Position numbers and translations under genes: made by a program. From the NCBI GenBank assembly GCA_019973155.2, contig BPQB01000154.1:1-33495 (forward strand): a DNA stretch of 33,495 bases, written 5' to 3'. Each line of letters begins with the position of its first letter. Position 1 is the stretch's first letter. This DNA comes from Phanerochaete sordida. Lineage: Eukaryota; Basidiomycota; Agaricomycetes; Polyporales; Phanerochaetaceae. Positions 10,755 through 19,690 of the stretch are shown here, piece after piece. The notes beneath the pieces were generated by a model. The model ran no database searches. It was not told the origin of the DNA and worked only from the letters and a program-made list of their open reading frames with translations.

Positions 10755-11509
10755 TTACACAGAGAAGTAGTGCTCCTTGTCGGCACGAGCCCTCAGGTAC
10801 GGCCCAGTGCCAGTACCGGCGGATGCGGCTAAGGCCCATTCCATGATGCTGAGCGAAGCATGCGGCTGAGAACGCTTCGTTAGCGCAAATAAGAGACAGC
10901 AGCAAACGCGCGAGGACTGACGATCTCAAGGTTCAGACGGCTCAAGGCGAACGAGAAGACCGTGTTCGCAATGAAGCCCCTGTCGACAACAGCCTCCATC
11001 GGCATGCGAAGGTTCCATCGGTACACCCATTCGGGCGCGAGCTTGAGATTGTCGCGGTCGCCCTGATATTCGTCGAGCAGAATGCGCGGGCTCGTGCCAC
11101 TCATGTTGGGCGGCATTCCATGGTGCTTCGACACTTCCACCCGCATCTCAAGGACGAAGGTATCTTCTCCGTCAATGAAATACCCGTCGGGCGAGGGTCC
11201 CTGGACGTGCCCAAGACGTGAGTACACGTGTTTCGCAGATGATATGACGCGTCGTACCGGGATACGCGTCACCTGAAGCATGCACCGAGCTTCCTCTATC
11301 TTCAACGGGGGACGTGCTTTCCAGGACGGGGCCTCGATAGGCTTGAGGTCGCGTAGCCAGAGATCGACGCGCTTCGGCTTGTAGACAAGAGCACGCTGCT
11401 CCTCGCGTTTTCCAACGAACATCCACTGCCTGTTGGCGACGGTGCTCGAGCAGTTAGACTGGCATGGTAGTGCGAAGATCGCCGTGGACGTGTGGGGGAC
11501 AGTGCTCAT
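10755..11509 (-). CDS. Unrecognised cargo gene in the CACTA right arm (235 aa, 2 exons)
   Basis: Model: 11509-10922 and 10874-10755, with a 47-nt intron (gtcagt ... gaag) keeping phase 0 and ending at a stop. The product starts MSTVPHTSTAIFALPCQS; an upstream in-frame Met at 11620 would add 37 residues. The sequence is of normal globular composition (DLWLRDLKPIEAPSWKARP, YFIDGEDTFVLEMRVEVSKH, PEWVYRWNLRMPMEAVVDRG) with mixed hydrophobic and charged residues, unlike the low-complexity frames nearby. I do not recognise a domain. It is not part of the known CACTA gene set, so it may be a captured host gene or an unclassified element gene. The intron is short and its donor (gtcagt) non-consensus, so the 3' end is less sure than the first exon. 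Confidence 0.5.
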
Positions 11510-11893
11510 CGCCGTGGACGTGAAGGGGTTGCAGCAGAGACGGCGAACGCTCTGAAGGGGCTGCCGCGCATGGCCCGCAGGCAGCATTAAAGGCAGACAT
11601 ATGTACCATAATTTGAGCACGCCGGGTACGCGGTGTGTCTGGCGTGCACGCGGAGAAACACCGCGAATCCTGAGCGGACATAGGCGCCAAGTCTCTGAGC
11701 TTGTTGTCGGTCTTCGCCCACACAGGATTCACCGTGTTTCAGCTGTGACCTAGGTACGCCTTACCCCAGGAATCCTGTCGACTGTGTTTCCAGTGCACTC
11801 GAATCCGCTCCAACGGATACACGATAGGATTCGCTGGACACAACGCGAATCTGGCGCATTCCTGCCACGGACAATTTTCTGCAAAACGCAGTG
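11510..11893. other. Right subterminal region of the CACTA element
   Basis: Read on the minus strand from the tip, it shows GATTCG, TGTGTCCAGCG, GTATCCGTTGG, GATTCGAGTG and further copies down to about 11640. These are the same motifs as in the left arm, in mirrored orientation. A small direct duplication (GCCGTGGACGTG at about 11481 and 11511) lies at its inner edge. The last 155 bp are read through by the truncated F-box frame. Confidence 0.6.
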
Positions 11894-12818
11894 ATTGAGC
11901 GTCTCCGGCACACAACTGAATGGCCATGCGCGCACCTGGGGCTTGGCCGTCGAGAGGCCCACCTCCCGATTGGTACAATGCCATGCGAGCTTGCTTGTAG
12001 CCACTGGGCACCGATGCAAGCAAGGCATCGAGGAGCGCGCCCCACTGGAGATCCTCCGCGGCAAGGCCCAGTCGAGGCGCGGCTGCGAGAAGGTCCAGGG
12101 AAAGTCTTGCCTGCGCCGAGATCGACATTTCTGCGCACTCCGCGATCTGGCACCGCCAAAGTGCTGTGGGTACCTTCCGTGGGATCCTTTGAGCTCGGAT
12201 GATTGGAGAGGGGTCGAGGAATATGAGTTGGGAGAAGACGCACTGTTGCAGGGCGGGAAAGCTGTCGACGAGCCGTGCAAGCTCGGTAGTGCTCTTGAGT
12301 TCGGAGCCGGTGATTTGGATAGCGGAAAGTCGAAGGCTGTAGAAGGATGGTGGAACACGGGGAAGAGCTGCAAATGGGGGCCATCGAACCGCTATCGAAA
12401 GCTTGGAGCCGGCAATCTCTCTCCGGACTGCGCACCAGAGTTCTGTCTGAGGAAGGTGTACCATTAACGAATGTAGGTGGTGAAGCCATGGCTGTGGGAG
12501 GGGGGGGAAGTCGTGATGGGCTCGGATCCATTTGATAGCCCCGTTGAGAGATGAGGTTTTGAACCGAGGGCTATTGACGATATCTTCCAGGAAGTGTACA
12601 TCAGATGCACTTCTCAGCCTTATGTCTTGAAAGAGGGCTGGCCGGATGCATTCTGCCCAGTACTTGCACACAAGACTTGGAGAGACAAGCCCCCTTTTCC
12701 ACTCCTGATATCCTTCACGCTGGAACACGATAAGCCTGAAGTAGCTGAGGATTTTTGCGATGACCTCAGACGGAAGGTCGGCACCTGTGACCGGCGACAT
12801 GTGAGACGGGGCTGGCAA
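11739..12818 (-). pseudogene. F-box protein gene, 5' half, frame running into the CACTA element
   Basis: This encodes the N-terminal part of an F-box protein. F-box proteins bring substrates to SCF ubiquitin ligases by binding Skp1. Aligned to the intact paralogue (24913-26493), the best start is M at 12800 (MSPVTGADLPSEVIAKILS); a Met six codons earlier at 12818 is also in frame. The F-box spans about residues 8-55 (LPSEVIAKIL ... SLVCKYWAECIRPALFQDI). Homology continues to CAGDAQ at the ATT duplication (11894-11896) and then stops. The last 51 or so codons (from LRFAENCPW) are transposon sequence and end in a stop at 11739. The locus could therefore still make a truncated protein with the F-box and a foreign tail. 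The remaining 3' half is at 1664-2298. Confidence 0.85.
11883..11896 (-). repeat. Right CACTA terminus with target-site duplication ATT
   Basis: The plus strand reads AAAACGCAGTG up to 11893 and is followed by ATT at 11894-11896. On the minus strand the end is CACTGCGTTTT, matching the left end CACTGTGTT. Confidence 0.9.
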
Positions 12819-13544
12819 CGTCTGTGCGGGGACGATATAGAGTGGTGGTGGTGGTAGTGGACGAGCGCGAGGACGATGAGCCGAGCCTCATCTGCACCTC
12901 CTCGAATTTCTAGCATAGCCTGCGATGTCTGCACAGCCCCCGGGCCGTTCTATCCTTGGAAGCGCTTGGTCCTGTACGTCCTGAGCTCTCCCTCGATAGA
13001 TACACGCAAAGCGTAGTTGCATACGTTTCTCTGTTAGGCATTCCCTTCGCTCACACTGTCATAGCTGCTATTATCCTTCAGGTACTCGCGATGAACCAGC
13101 AGCGAGTTCACAGTACAATGCCAATCGGATTTACAAACTTTTGGAAGTGTACATGACCCCGCTTCCACGGGTATCATGTAAGAGCAAGGACTTCCAGCGA
13201 ACATGCGCGCGACGATCCAGAGATACGATCGAATTTGTATATGCGTGCATTTAGCTTTGGCAGCGTGCTCGACAACTTCAAGCCCTCGAAGCGTCCCAGT
13301 ATTACACGTATTGGACCTTGCCCCGCGTCCCACCGGCTTTATACCCACAAGCAGCTTACCGTCGCGTCCGCAGGCCGTATGTGAGATATCGCGAGTGCCA
13401 GTCCACCGATAAATGCGGTCAGCGACGCGGACTCCTCGCGTTCAACAATGGTACGCACCCGACAGGCAATCGTCGGCCGCAGTGCGACGGCCGCCGCACA
13501 GATGGGCATGCGACGTCGTACCAAAATTGAGAGAGCAATAGGGG
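12819..13544. other. F-box upstream region with conserved but unassigned sequence
   Basis: This holds the promoter side of the F-box gene. It aligns with 26494-27200 in the second copy. Two short frames are shared: on the plus strand one ending FWKCT then TGA (about 13074-13157; FWECT in the other copy), and on the minus strand one ending REYLKDNSSYDSVSEGNA (about 13034-13090; REYLKDHSSYVNVSDANF in the other copy). I could not decide which is coding or build a gene. Confidence 0.4.
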
Positions 13545-14204
13545 GTTCAAAGTTGCGATTTCGGCGCGCTTCGCTGACGCGATTCTGGGACGATTCTGGG
13601 ACGCTGCAGCGGACGCGAAGCGGCATCAAGCGCCCGCGAACCGTGAACACCCCATCGCGCGCAGGAGCTTGAATCGCGAGCCCAGCTCGATTTGCGCCGT
13701 TTGCAGCATGTGTAGAGACTTATAGGCGGGCACTCCGCTGTACAGGGGTCCACTGGGATCGATTATCACACATGATATGCATTCTTGTATACAGTACCAA
13801 GTTTTTCGGGGAGTTCACACGCTTGTAACAGAGCGAATCGCGTGGTTCTAGGTACGATTCTCATCGAGTAACTGAAGCAAACAAGCCAGAGCTTCCAGAA
13901 AGTACAAGAGGGGTGTAGGCAGCCTGAATCTCCCCCCAGAGTGGGCCGTAAGGCTCGGCACAGACGCACGTGTGAGGGGACCAGGATGCTCGAGGGAGGG
14001 TCAAAGCGGGCGAGTCGAAAATCGAGCGCGAATCGAGGGGTCGAAGCGGCTCGGGAGCCGCTTCAACGGGAGGGCGCGATTCTGCGCGATTCTGGGTGAA
14101 TCGGCCAAAATCGCCGCGTCGGGACCCCGGAACCCCGCCGCTTCAAGAATCCGCTTCGACGACCGAATCGCCATCAAAGCGAACGAGAATCGTCAACTTT
14201 GAAC
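13545..14204. mobile_element. MITE-like insertion, 660 bp, present only in copy A
   Basis: The segment begins GTTCAAAGTTGCGATT and ends, read on the opposite strand, GTTCAAAGTTGACGATT, so it has 11-bp perfect inverted ends extending imperfectly inward. The corresponding place in copy B (about 27215-27240) has no such sequence, so this is an insertion. It encodes no transposase. Inside are repeats of CGATTCTGGGA (near 13580) and a perfect 10-bp-stem palindrome (GAAGCGGCTC / GAGCCGCTTC, 14043-14064). I could not find a clear target-site duplication, so the superfamily is open; sequence after the right end is partly duplicated (GATGACCGGGGCA, GATGACTGGGGCT). Confidence 0.6.
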
Positions 14205-14604
14205 GATGACCGGGGCAGATGACTGGGGCTGTGCGTCGCGGAACGGCGGTCGGCGCTGAGCAACAGGGAGAAGGAAGCACGACGCCGCGATGGTCGCGCG
14301 TCCAGAAACGTGTCCTGCTTCGCGAACGTGCGGATGCCCAGCTAGCCGTCGTTACAGCTCGGATCTTGGGCAAACGAACAGCCTCGTGTCCCGCGGGGGC
14401 GGTGCTGACAGCTAGGAGGGAACGGTCAATCCGTGGGCGCGATCGAGGGATGGCTGGATGGGCCTTCACCGCTATTTCACGGTCGTGTTCCGGCAGGCAC
14501 AGTGCCGCGGGGCGTCCATGGTGCGCTGGTGTCGTCGAGCTGTCGGTCAATCGCGCTAGATACCGTCGTATGTGCCTGCTGGTGTTGAAGGGACGAAGGA
14601 AGAA

Positions 14605-14629
14605 GGCCCGCCGCCTGGATTGGCGGGCC
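14605..14629 (+). other. GC-rich hairpin conserved between duplicated copies
   Basis: GGCCCGCC (14605-14612), 9-nt loop, GGCGGGCC (14622-14629): a perfect 8-bp stem. The paralogous site at 27632-27656 keeps the stem and the loop length while the loop sequence has changed. It could be a transcribed RNA structure or a terminator-like element. Role unknown. Confidence 0.5.
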
Positions 14630-14969
14630 GAGGAGGAAGGTTTGTACCTCTGGCGATGAACCGATCGTAAGAGATTAAGCCTGCGTACGCGTTGCGATCA
14701 GAAGGCTCCTCGTACTACAGGGAGCTGACCGAACGTGGTACGCTGTCAGCGGCGACTATTCTGGCCGCTATCGAAGGTCATCACGTTTTGTGGGGAGCGT
14801 GCCGAGCGACGCTGACCATCCACGATCGGCAGATCTTGAAACGCGCTGAGCTAGACGCGATGCTTAGTAGCGCGAGGAGCTGGGGAACGAATGGCGTCCT
14901 CCATGTTGCTCACGTCGACGCGCGAAGGCGGCTTGCCGTACGGCGTGCCCTCGTATTCGCTATCTGTGC

Positions 14970-15353
14970 TTGGCGTCGACGTCCTGCAATGTAATTTTTC
15001 GTGGATATCGAGATCAAGACCCTAGAGAGACGGTCAGCGATGCGTTACCGCGCAGAAAGGATGGAAACGTACAGTATACGCCCCTGATCGTGGCCATCGC
15101 ATCAACCGCGGGTGCGTATACAGCGGCCGTGGCACACATTGGTGTCTACATAGTCTGGCGTCATCGGAGACGACAACGATGTCGCGCGTTCTCCGGGTCG
15201 GTTGTGTCGCTGCACGGGCTGAAGGTAGGTCCACTTCACGCTGGCCTGTTAACTGGCTTCGGCGGCGTTGACCTGGCGTGTAGGGCCTGGAAATGCGCCA
15301 AACGCGATGCAAGACCGGTCGCTTCGTTATCCATAGCGTTCGAGGCCCGCTAG
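14970..15353 (+). pseudogene. Coding-like segment conserved in both copies (127 codons open)
   Basis: I do not recognise the protein. The plus-strand frame runs from 14970 through GYRDQD (15003) and VQYTPLIVAIASTAGAYTAAVAH to LTGFGGVDLACRA and a stop at 15353. Copy B (28045-28395) has the same words, the same 45-codon last segment and the same stop position. My hand count of differences between the copies in this frame gives about 11 of 23 (first part) and 14 of 30 (last part) at third codon positions, which favours plus-strand coding at some time. Copy B has an internal stop in the middle, which could be an intron. A possible minus-strand reading with intron signals exists too (see findings). 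Whether the gene still works is unclear. Confidence 0.4.
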
Positions 15354-17172
15354 GGAGCAGCATGGGCGGGAGAATGCGCGACGGATAGGTGAGGACGCTC
15401 CAAGGACGCTAGAGCCGCGGCGTTACGCCTTGCGGGAGCATGGCGTACTGAGCTGGGCCAGCTCTTCAGACACAGCGCAGAGCACGAGGACTATTCAGAC
15501 TCACCAGAGTCACAATCGAGACGATGGTCTCAGATGCATCCGAGGGTACGTGGATGTCGACGACACGGTGCAAGCGTGCAGCGGGACCCGTACCCAAAGG
15601 CGCGGCTGCGGGCACGTGGCGCGCGCGTGAGCAATATAACAGGCGCCCTGACGCGTCGTCGCGTTCGACATCCACCTCGACGGCTAGCCCCTCGACCGCC
15701 CGCGCTCGATCGCGCCACAAGACTCCTGGTGAGTGTGACCCTGTTTCTTGGCTATGCGATTGGTCTGGAACCCGATGACTACGGTCAGTGTCCCGCAAAG
15801 CGTAGGACCGCGACTGTCTCAGAGGTGCCAGGTGCGTTCTCCCCTACCCACGTTTCACTCTCCCACCCATCCGACTCCTCTCGCAAGCTGCGCGCGCCAC
15901 GAAGAGCAAGGTTTTGGCACGCTGGCGCCTCGCATTCCAAAGAGGCCCACACACCCAGTCGCTTCCGTCGAAGGAGTCACTCCCAAAGTCTGTGCTGCGA
16001 CACTGCGGACGACCCGAGCACGCACATCGACTCGGACGACACTGCTACAAGCATACAGTACACCGGGCTCGTCGAAGATCCCAGACCGCCGACGGGACAC
16101 ATGGCCGCAGACCGAGACTAGGACGCACCTCGATGATCAGCTGGTAATCTGAACGGAGGGCAACGACGGTGCGACTGCCCGTGCCTTTCTCTGCTCCTTG
16201 TTACTGATATCGTTAGCAGTGCCTGAGCTCAGGATTCAACGCAGTTGTTTGGCGGAATGTCAAGACTGCCTGCAGAGCAGGGCTCGAAGCCAAGAACTCA
16301 CCATACCGCGTCCACGTCGCCGTGTGCCGTCACCTGTACATCGCTACTCACCGACCGCTTGCCTTGGGTGCTTCCTGTGTCATGGGCTACGCCGTATGGC
16401 GATCCGGATGGACCATCCATGCCGCTCGACACCGGATCTCGCCCACGACGCACTCGTGAGTCCCGAGCAATGGCAAAGGTGGACGCTGGAGACAGGCTGG
16501 TGCGTCTCATTAACGTTCACGCGCGCACGGAGAGCTCTGACGATGTGCTTTGTATAGAAAGGTGTCATCAACGGGCCGCATATCATCAACGTCGCTTCCT
16601 CGAGTGCGAGACCTGGACACGAAGTCTCGCCCACCTGGACGCGATGACTTGCGAAACGGCTTTGCTGCGTCCACTACGTCCAACATCATTCGCGAGACCC
16701 CGACCCATAACCGACCTTCCTCAAATCCGCGTCGACCGAAGGCAGCGCGCCGTACATCCTGCCGCCACCACGTCCCTCGCCCAAGCGTGCCATCACTCCT
16801 TCTCTGCACGCATGACGGAGCCAGCGTACGCAACGACACGCTGTGCATCGACGCACACGCAACGCCAAACGCTCAGCTCACTCCACAGTCTTCTTATGCC
16901 TGCTCGCGGCTCCATGCAGGCACGGCAGCCCAACACACGCGCAGCGCTTCGCCCTTTCTGCGACGACGCTCCCCAGCCGCCTCCGAGGCCTCACCCATCG
17001 CGAACCGCTCTCGCAGCCCGTCAGCGCTCGCAGCGCCGCCCACGACCACCGTCCCAGCGCACCGCTAGCTATCGGCGCAGACGGACGACCCCCTCCGATC
17101 GACCTCGGTAGAGCCGACAGCACAGACGGCTGCTGCGAGGCACCGTCGTCGCAGTCTCGCGCGTCCGGCCTC
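15354..17172. other. Duplicated region with short conserved coding-like pieces
   Basis: The best piece is at about 15560-15728, plus strand (KRAAGP, KGAAAGTWRAREQYNRRP, then ARARSR). It is followed by a good donor (gtgagt) and is matched in copy B at about 28610-28770 (KRAAGPEGAAAGTWHAREQYNRR, then gtaagt). A second donor/acceptor pattern recurs near 16550. Long Arg/Ser/Pro-rich open frames here (for example 16245-17111) are of the kind GC-rich DNA yields by chance, and I do not call them genes. Confidence 0.35.
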
Positions 17173-17249
17173 GGCGCGGTCCTTCCAGGGCGCTGGGCGC
17201 GGTCCTTCCAGGGCGCTGGGCGCGGTCCTTCCAGGGTGCTGGGCGCGGT
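17173..17249 (+). repeat. 23-bp minisatellite, about 3.3 copies
   Basis: Units start at 17173, 17196 and 17219, with a partial fourth at 17242. Each reads GGCGCGGTCCTTCCAGGG plus CGCTG; the third has one change (TGCTG). The unit length is not a multiple of three. The array is not seen at the matching place in copy B (about 30330-30400). Confidence 0.85.
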
Positions 17250-17299
17250 GACGGACGACGGCAGCAGAGATAATTGCGAGGGCGGGTGATACAAGACAG

Positions 17300-18850
17300 C
17301 TGGCTGGGCGCGACGCGCAGGGTGTGGCGGCCTGTCCCGACGGTGCTGCAGTCATGGAGACGTCTCGGAGAAGGTGCTGAACTGGGTTCTGGGAGCTGAG
17401 GTGGGCCGTCTCTGCTGTGTCTTGCCCGCAGCTTCTTACGCTTTTCGTAGGCGGCCCTGGCGACATGGACATCGAAACTCTGCTCGCCTTTGAGTTTGAA
17501 GTCCACGGCATCATGACTCTCCGATGAGATTGCCTTGGCCTCGACTCGCGCGCTGCCAGCGACACAGCGTCTTACTTGTCGATATCGATAATTACTTCCG
17601 CCTTCAGGCACCCAAGCCCGTCTCGAGACGCTCAATCGACACGGACCCCCGCGACCCCCTTGCTGCGGATCTCGGGCGGGCTGTCCGCCCTCCACACAAA
17701 GCCAGACATCCAGTCAGTCGGTGCGCTCGCCGCTGCGGCGGGGGTGGTCCAGATTGCGCCGGATCTGGGGTTCGAGAGATCGATATGCGGAATGTCTTGT
17801 ACGTGGTTCGTACGCTCGTGCTGGCCGATCGCTAACGTTACGCGCAGCTATGGTGCAGCGCTTGGCACGACGTCCGCGGAAATGGGCACGCAGACCGTCG
17901 GCGGCGTGGGCATCGTCGGCGTGTTTTGCTCGTACGAGTATCGCTACGGTACGCATCATGTGCTTCGTCCGGTCTTACGCTGATTTGGTGCGCAAACGTA
18001 GACGACAATGATTGGGTCCTCGATACGACCGCCATGGACTGCAGTCTACGATGTCGGCATCGCCGCTGTTCCATCGAGTTGGCGCTCTGAGAAAGTTCAA
18101 CCTCTGCTGTCGACCCGAGCAAGGCGACATCCTCGACAGTGCACTACACGACATGGCACGAAGCGCAGGCCCATGCGGTTCGTCCAGCGTACAACATTGG
18201 GATCGCGTTCACACTCACGGACGCGTTCGCTGCGCGCGGAAAACGCGATGTCGCTGTGCTCGACGTCGCAATCAGGCTCGCGATGTGGATCTGAGCAACG
18301 CCTATACGAGCCAGTGACGGCTGCTCGTCGTCGGGAACCCTGCCGTCATCAGCCTGGTCGTCTGCGGCGACGTACCGGCCGACCTGCGCAGCACGTTCGA
18401 GCAGACAAGCGCGAACCATGCGGTCGTGCGCCAGTATGCGAGTTTGCAGGCGATCGGTTGTCGATTGCGAATGGGCGGTGCTGGTGAGTCGTCTCTGCTT
18501 CGGCTCGCGAGCGATGGTGCTGATTTACCACAGGAATACGAAGGAGTCTCACGGTAGGTCCAGCTCGACCGCATCGTGAACTGAGCGGCTGATCATGCTC
18601 TCAGGCTCCTTCGGGGCGAACACAAGCAGACGAATTGAGTGCACCAGCGATGCGATCGGTCAGTCATCTCACTGTATGCCCCTCCATCGCCCTAATCGGA
18701 AACCCGCAGATTCCGTCACGCCCATCAGGGGGTGCATACATCATTCCAGGTCTATCCGATTCACTCTTCATCCCGCTACCTCGAAACCGCAAGATATGGT
18801 ACGGATTCCGTCAAGCTGCGCCGCTCACGCAGACCTCTGCTAGGTAAGCA
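17300..18850 (+). pseudogene. Decayed plus-strand coding fragments, unrecognised
   Basis: Scattered protein-like pieces appear in different frames: VGALAAAAGVVQIAPDLGFE (about 17720-17780) ending at a gtacgt donor, YNIGIAFTLTDAFAARGKRD (about 18190-18250) followed by a stop at 18294, then a different frame with LLVVGNPAVISLVVCGDVPADL (about 18318-18385) ending at gtgagt near 18484, and LIGNPQIPSRPSGGAYIIPG (about 18690-18750) ending at a stop near 18845. The frame change and stop near 18290 suggest decay. A resemblance between 17438-17480 and 32105-32150 (LTLFVGG.GDMDIE / LTLLVGGFSDRDIE) hints at a copy elsewhere in the window. Function unknown. Confidence 0.3.
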
Positions 18851-19428
18851 GGCATCGCATCCTACTCTCCCTAGCGTCCGCTGACGGCGAGCACCGGCAG
18901 CACCCCCTCGCTTCCCCGCATCTTGACGTGCCCCGCGTAGTAGGCCATCAGTACTTTTCGCTCGCGAGAAACATGGAGCCGGACATGCCCTGCTCGTCGT
19001 GCGGCTTTTTGCGTTCGCAAAGCAGAGCGTGAGGGCTGCGAGCGTCGGCCGACGTAACGTACGCGCGGTTGATTTGCGAGGCGCCGCGGATGCTAGAGGG
19101 CGCGATGTTCGAAATGCTAAAGTACTGGACGTCGGTGGGTACAACAAGTGCATAAGCGTCCGTACAATGTCCATAGGAATACGACGTTACTCAGGCTCAA
19201 AAATACATAAGGCTCTTAGCGTGCTACGAGTGGGTGGGCATGTATAGTTTTACAGAGAACGAAGCCGATTCTGGGTCACAATTCATGATGTACACGGGGC
19301 ATAAGCAAGTGACAGACAAAGGATACATGACGAAAGAAATGTCCGTGGGGCCCTAAACATATATAGCGCGGCGAACGCTGCGTCAAGCGACATAGCTGGA
19401 GAGATGCGCCAGAGCCCATGGCTTAGGT
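18851..19428. other. No gene seen
   Basis: I see no spliced frame or repeat in this stretch. It ends at TTGATGCATCAA, where the left arm of the inverted structure begins. Short related sequence (GCGCC, CCCATGGC) may extend that arm a further 25 bp outward. Confidence 0.35.
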
Positions 19429-19536
19429 TTGATGCATCAAACACTGGGTACCCCCACGGTGCGCGATGCATCAACTGTGGCAAGTGCCTCCAAGGGTAAA
19501 TTGCGAATAAATGGTGTTTATTTAATTAAAAATAAA

Positions 19537-19618
19537 TGCACCGGAAGGGAATAGAACCCTCAACCTCGTGGTCAGCTTACACTAGCACTACCACCATTAC
19601 CCACTACACTACCAAGGC
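19537..19618 (-). ncRNA. tRNA-like unit with Pol III A and B boxes (left arm)
   Basis: Read on the minus strand it begins GCCTTGGTAGTGTAGTGG and ends CCTTCCGGTGCA. The A box TAGTGTAGTGG is at 19601-19611 and the B box GGTTCTATTCC at 19548-19558, close to the consensus GGTTCRANTCC. It is 82 nt long. A cloverleaf with a clear anticodon does not fold convincingly, so it is tRNA-derived and not a normal tRNA gene. Confidence 0.6.
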
Positions 19619-19690
19619 TTGCATAGCATCAAGCACACAACATACATACCCCGTCTCATTTCCCCCAATATATAATAACGTTCCTAGATA

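Larger units (their letters stand above)
2299..11893. mobile_element. Complete CACTA (EnSpm/CMC) DNA transposon, 9,595 bp
   Basis: The element starts CACTGTGTTAAA and its right end, read on the minus strand, starts CACTGCGTTTTG, so the inverted termini share CACTGNGTT. It is bounded by a 3-bp ATT duplication and splits an F-box reading frame that is intact in the paralogue at 24913-26493. Both subterminal regions carry dispersed copies of short motifs (GATTCG, TGTGTCC, GTATCCGTTG), as expected of CACTA transposase-binding regions. Inside are an accessory gene (3137-4919, +), the tnp2 transposase gene (9147-4989, -) and unrecognised small genes in the right arm (9612-11509). Termini, duplication and open transposase frame together suggest an autonomous and rather young copy. 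The family-level call is firm. Activity is inference. Confidence 0.92.
11894..17260. repeat. Diverged segmental duplication, copy A
   Basis: After the CACTA and MITE-like insertions are set aside, this stretch is collinear with about 25588-30450. Anchors are the F-box coding region, CCCCCGGGCCGT (12940 / 26640), TTTAGCTTTGGCAGCGTGCT (13251 / 26970), GGGGCTGTGCGTCGC (14224 / 27248), a conserved hairpin (14605 / 27632), AGCAATATAACAG (15630 / 28673), CGCCTGCAGAGCAG-like sequence (16270 / 29360) and GGCTCCATGCAGGC (16909 / 30118). By eye the flanks are roughly three-quarters identical, with small indels throughout. Confidence 0.8.

Noticed and set aside
2299..11893. Two separate elements instead of one CACTA transposon
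   Set aside because: The termini match each other, the flanking ATT duplication matches, and the paralogue gives the empty site, so one element explains the whole block.
11761..12531. 207- to 256-aa frames on the minus strand inside the F-box half
   Set aside because: They are out-of-frame shadows of the F-box frame, which is confirmed by alignment to the intact paralogue. The plus-strand 190-aa frame here is an antisense shadow.
16245..17111. 288-aa open frame on the plus strand
   Set aside because: Low-complexity, rich in Arg, Ser, Pro and Thr, with no splice or domain support, and the matching stretch of copy B does not keep the frame.
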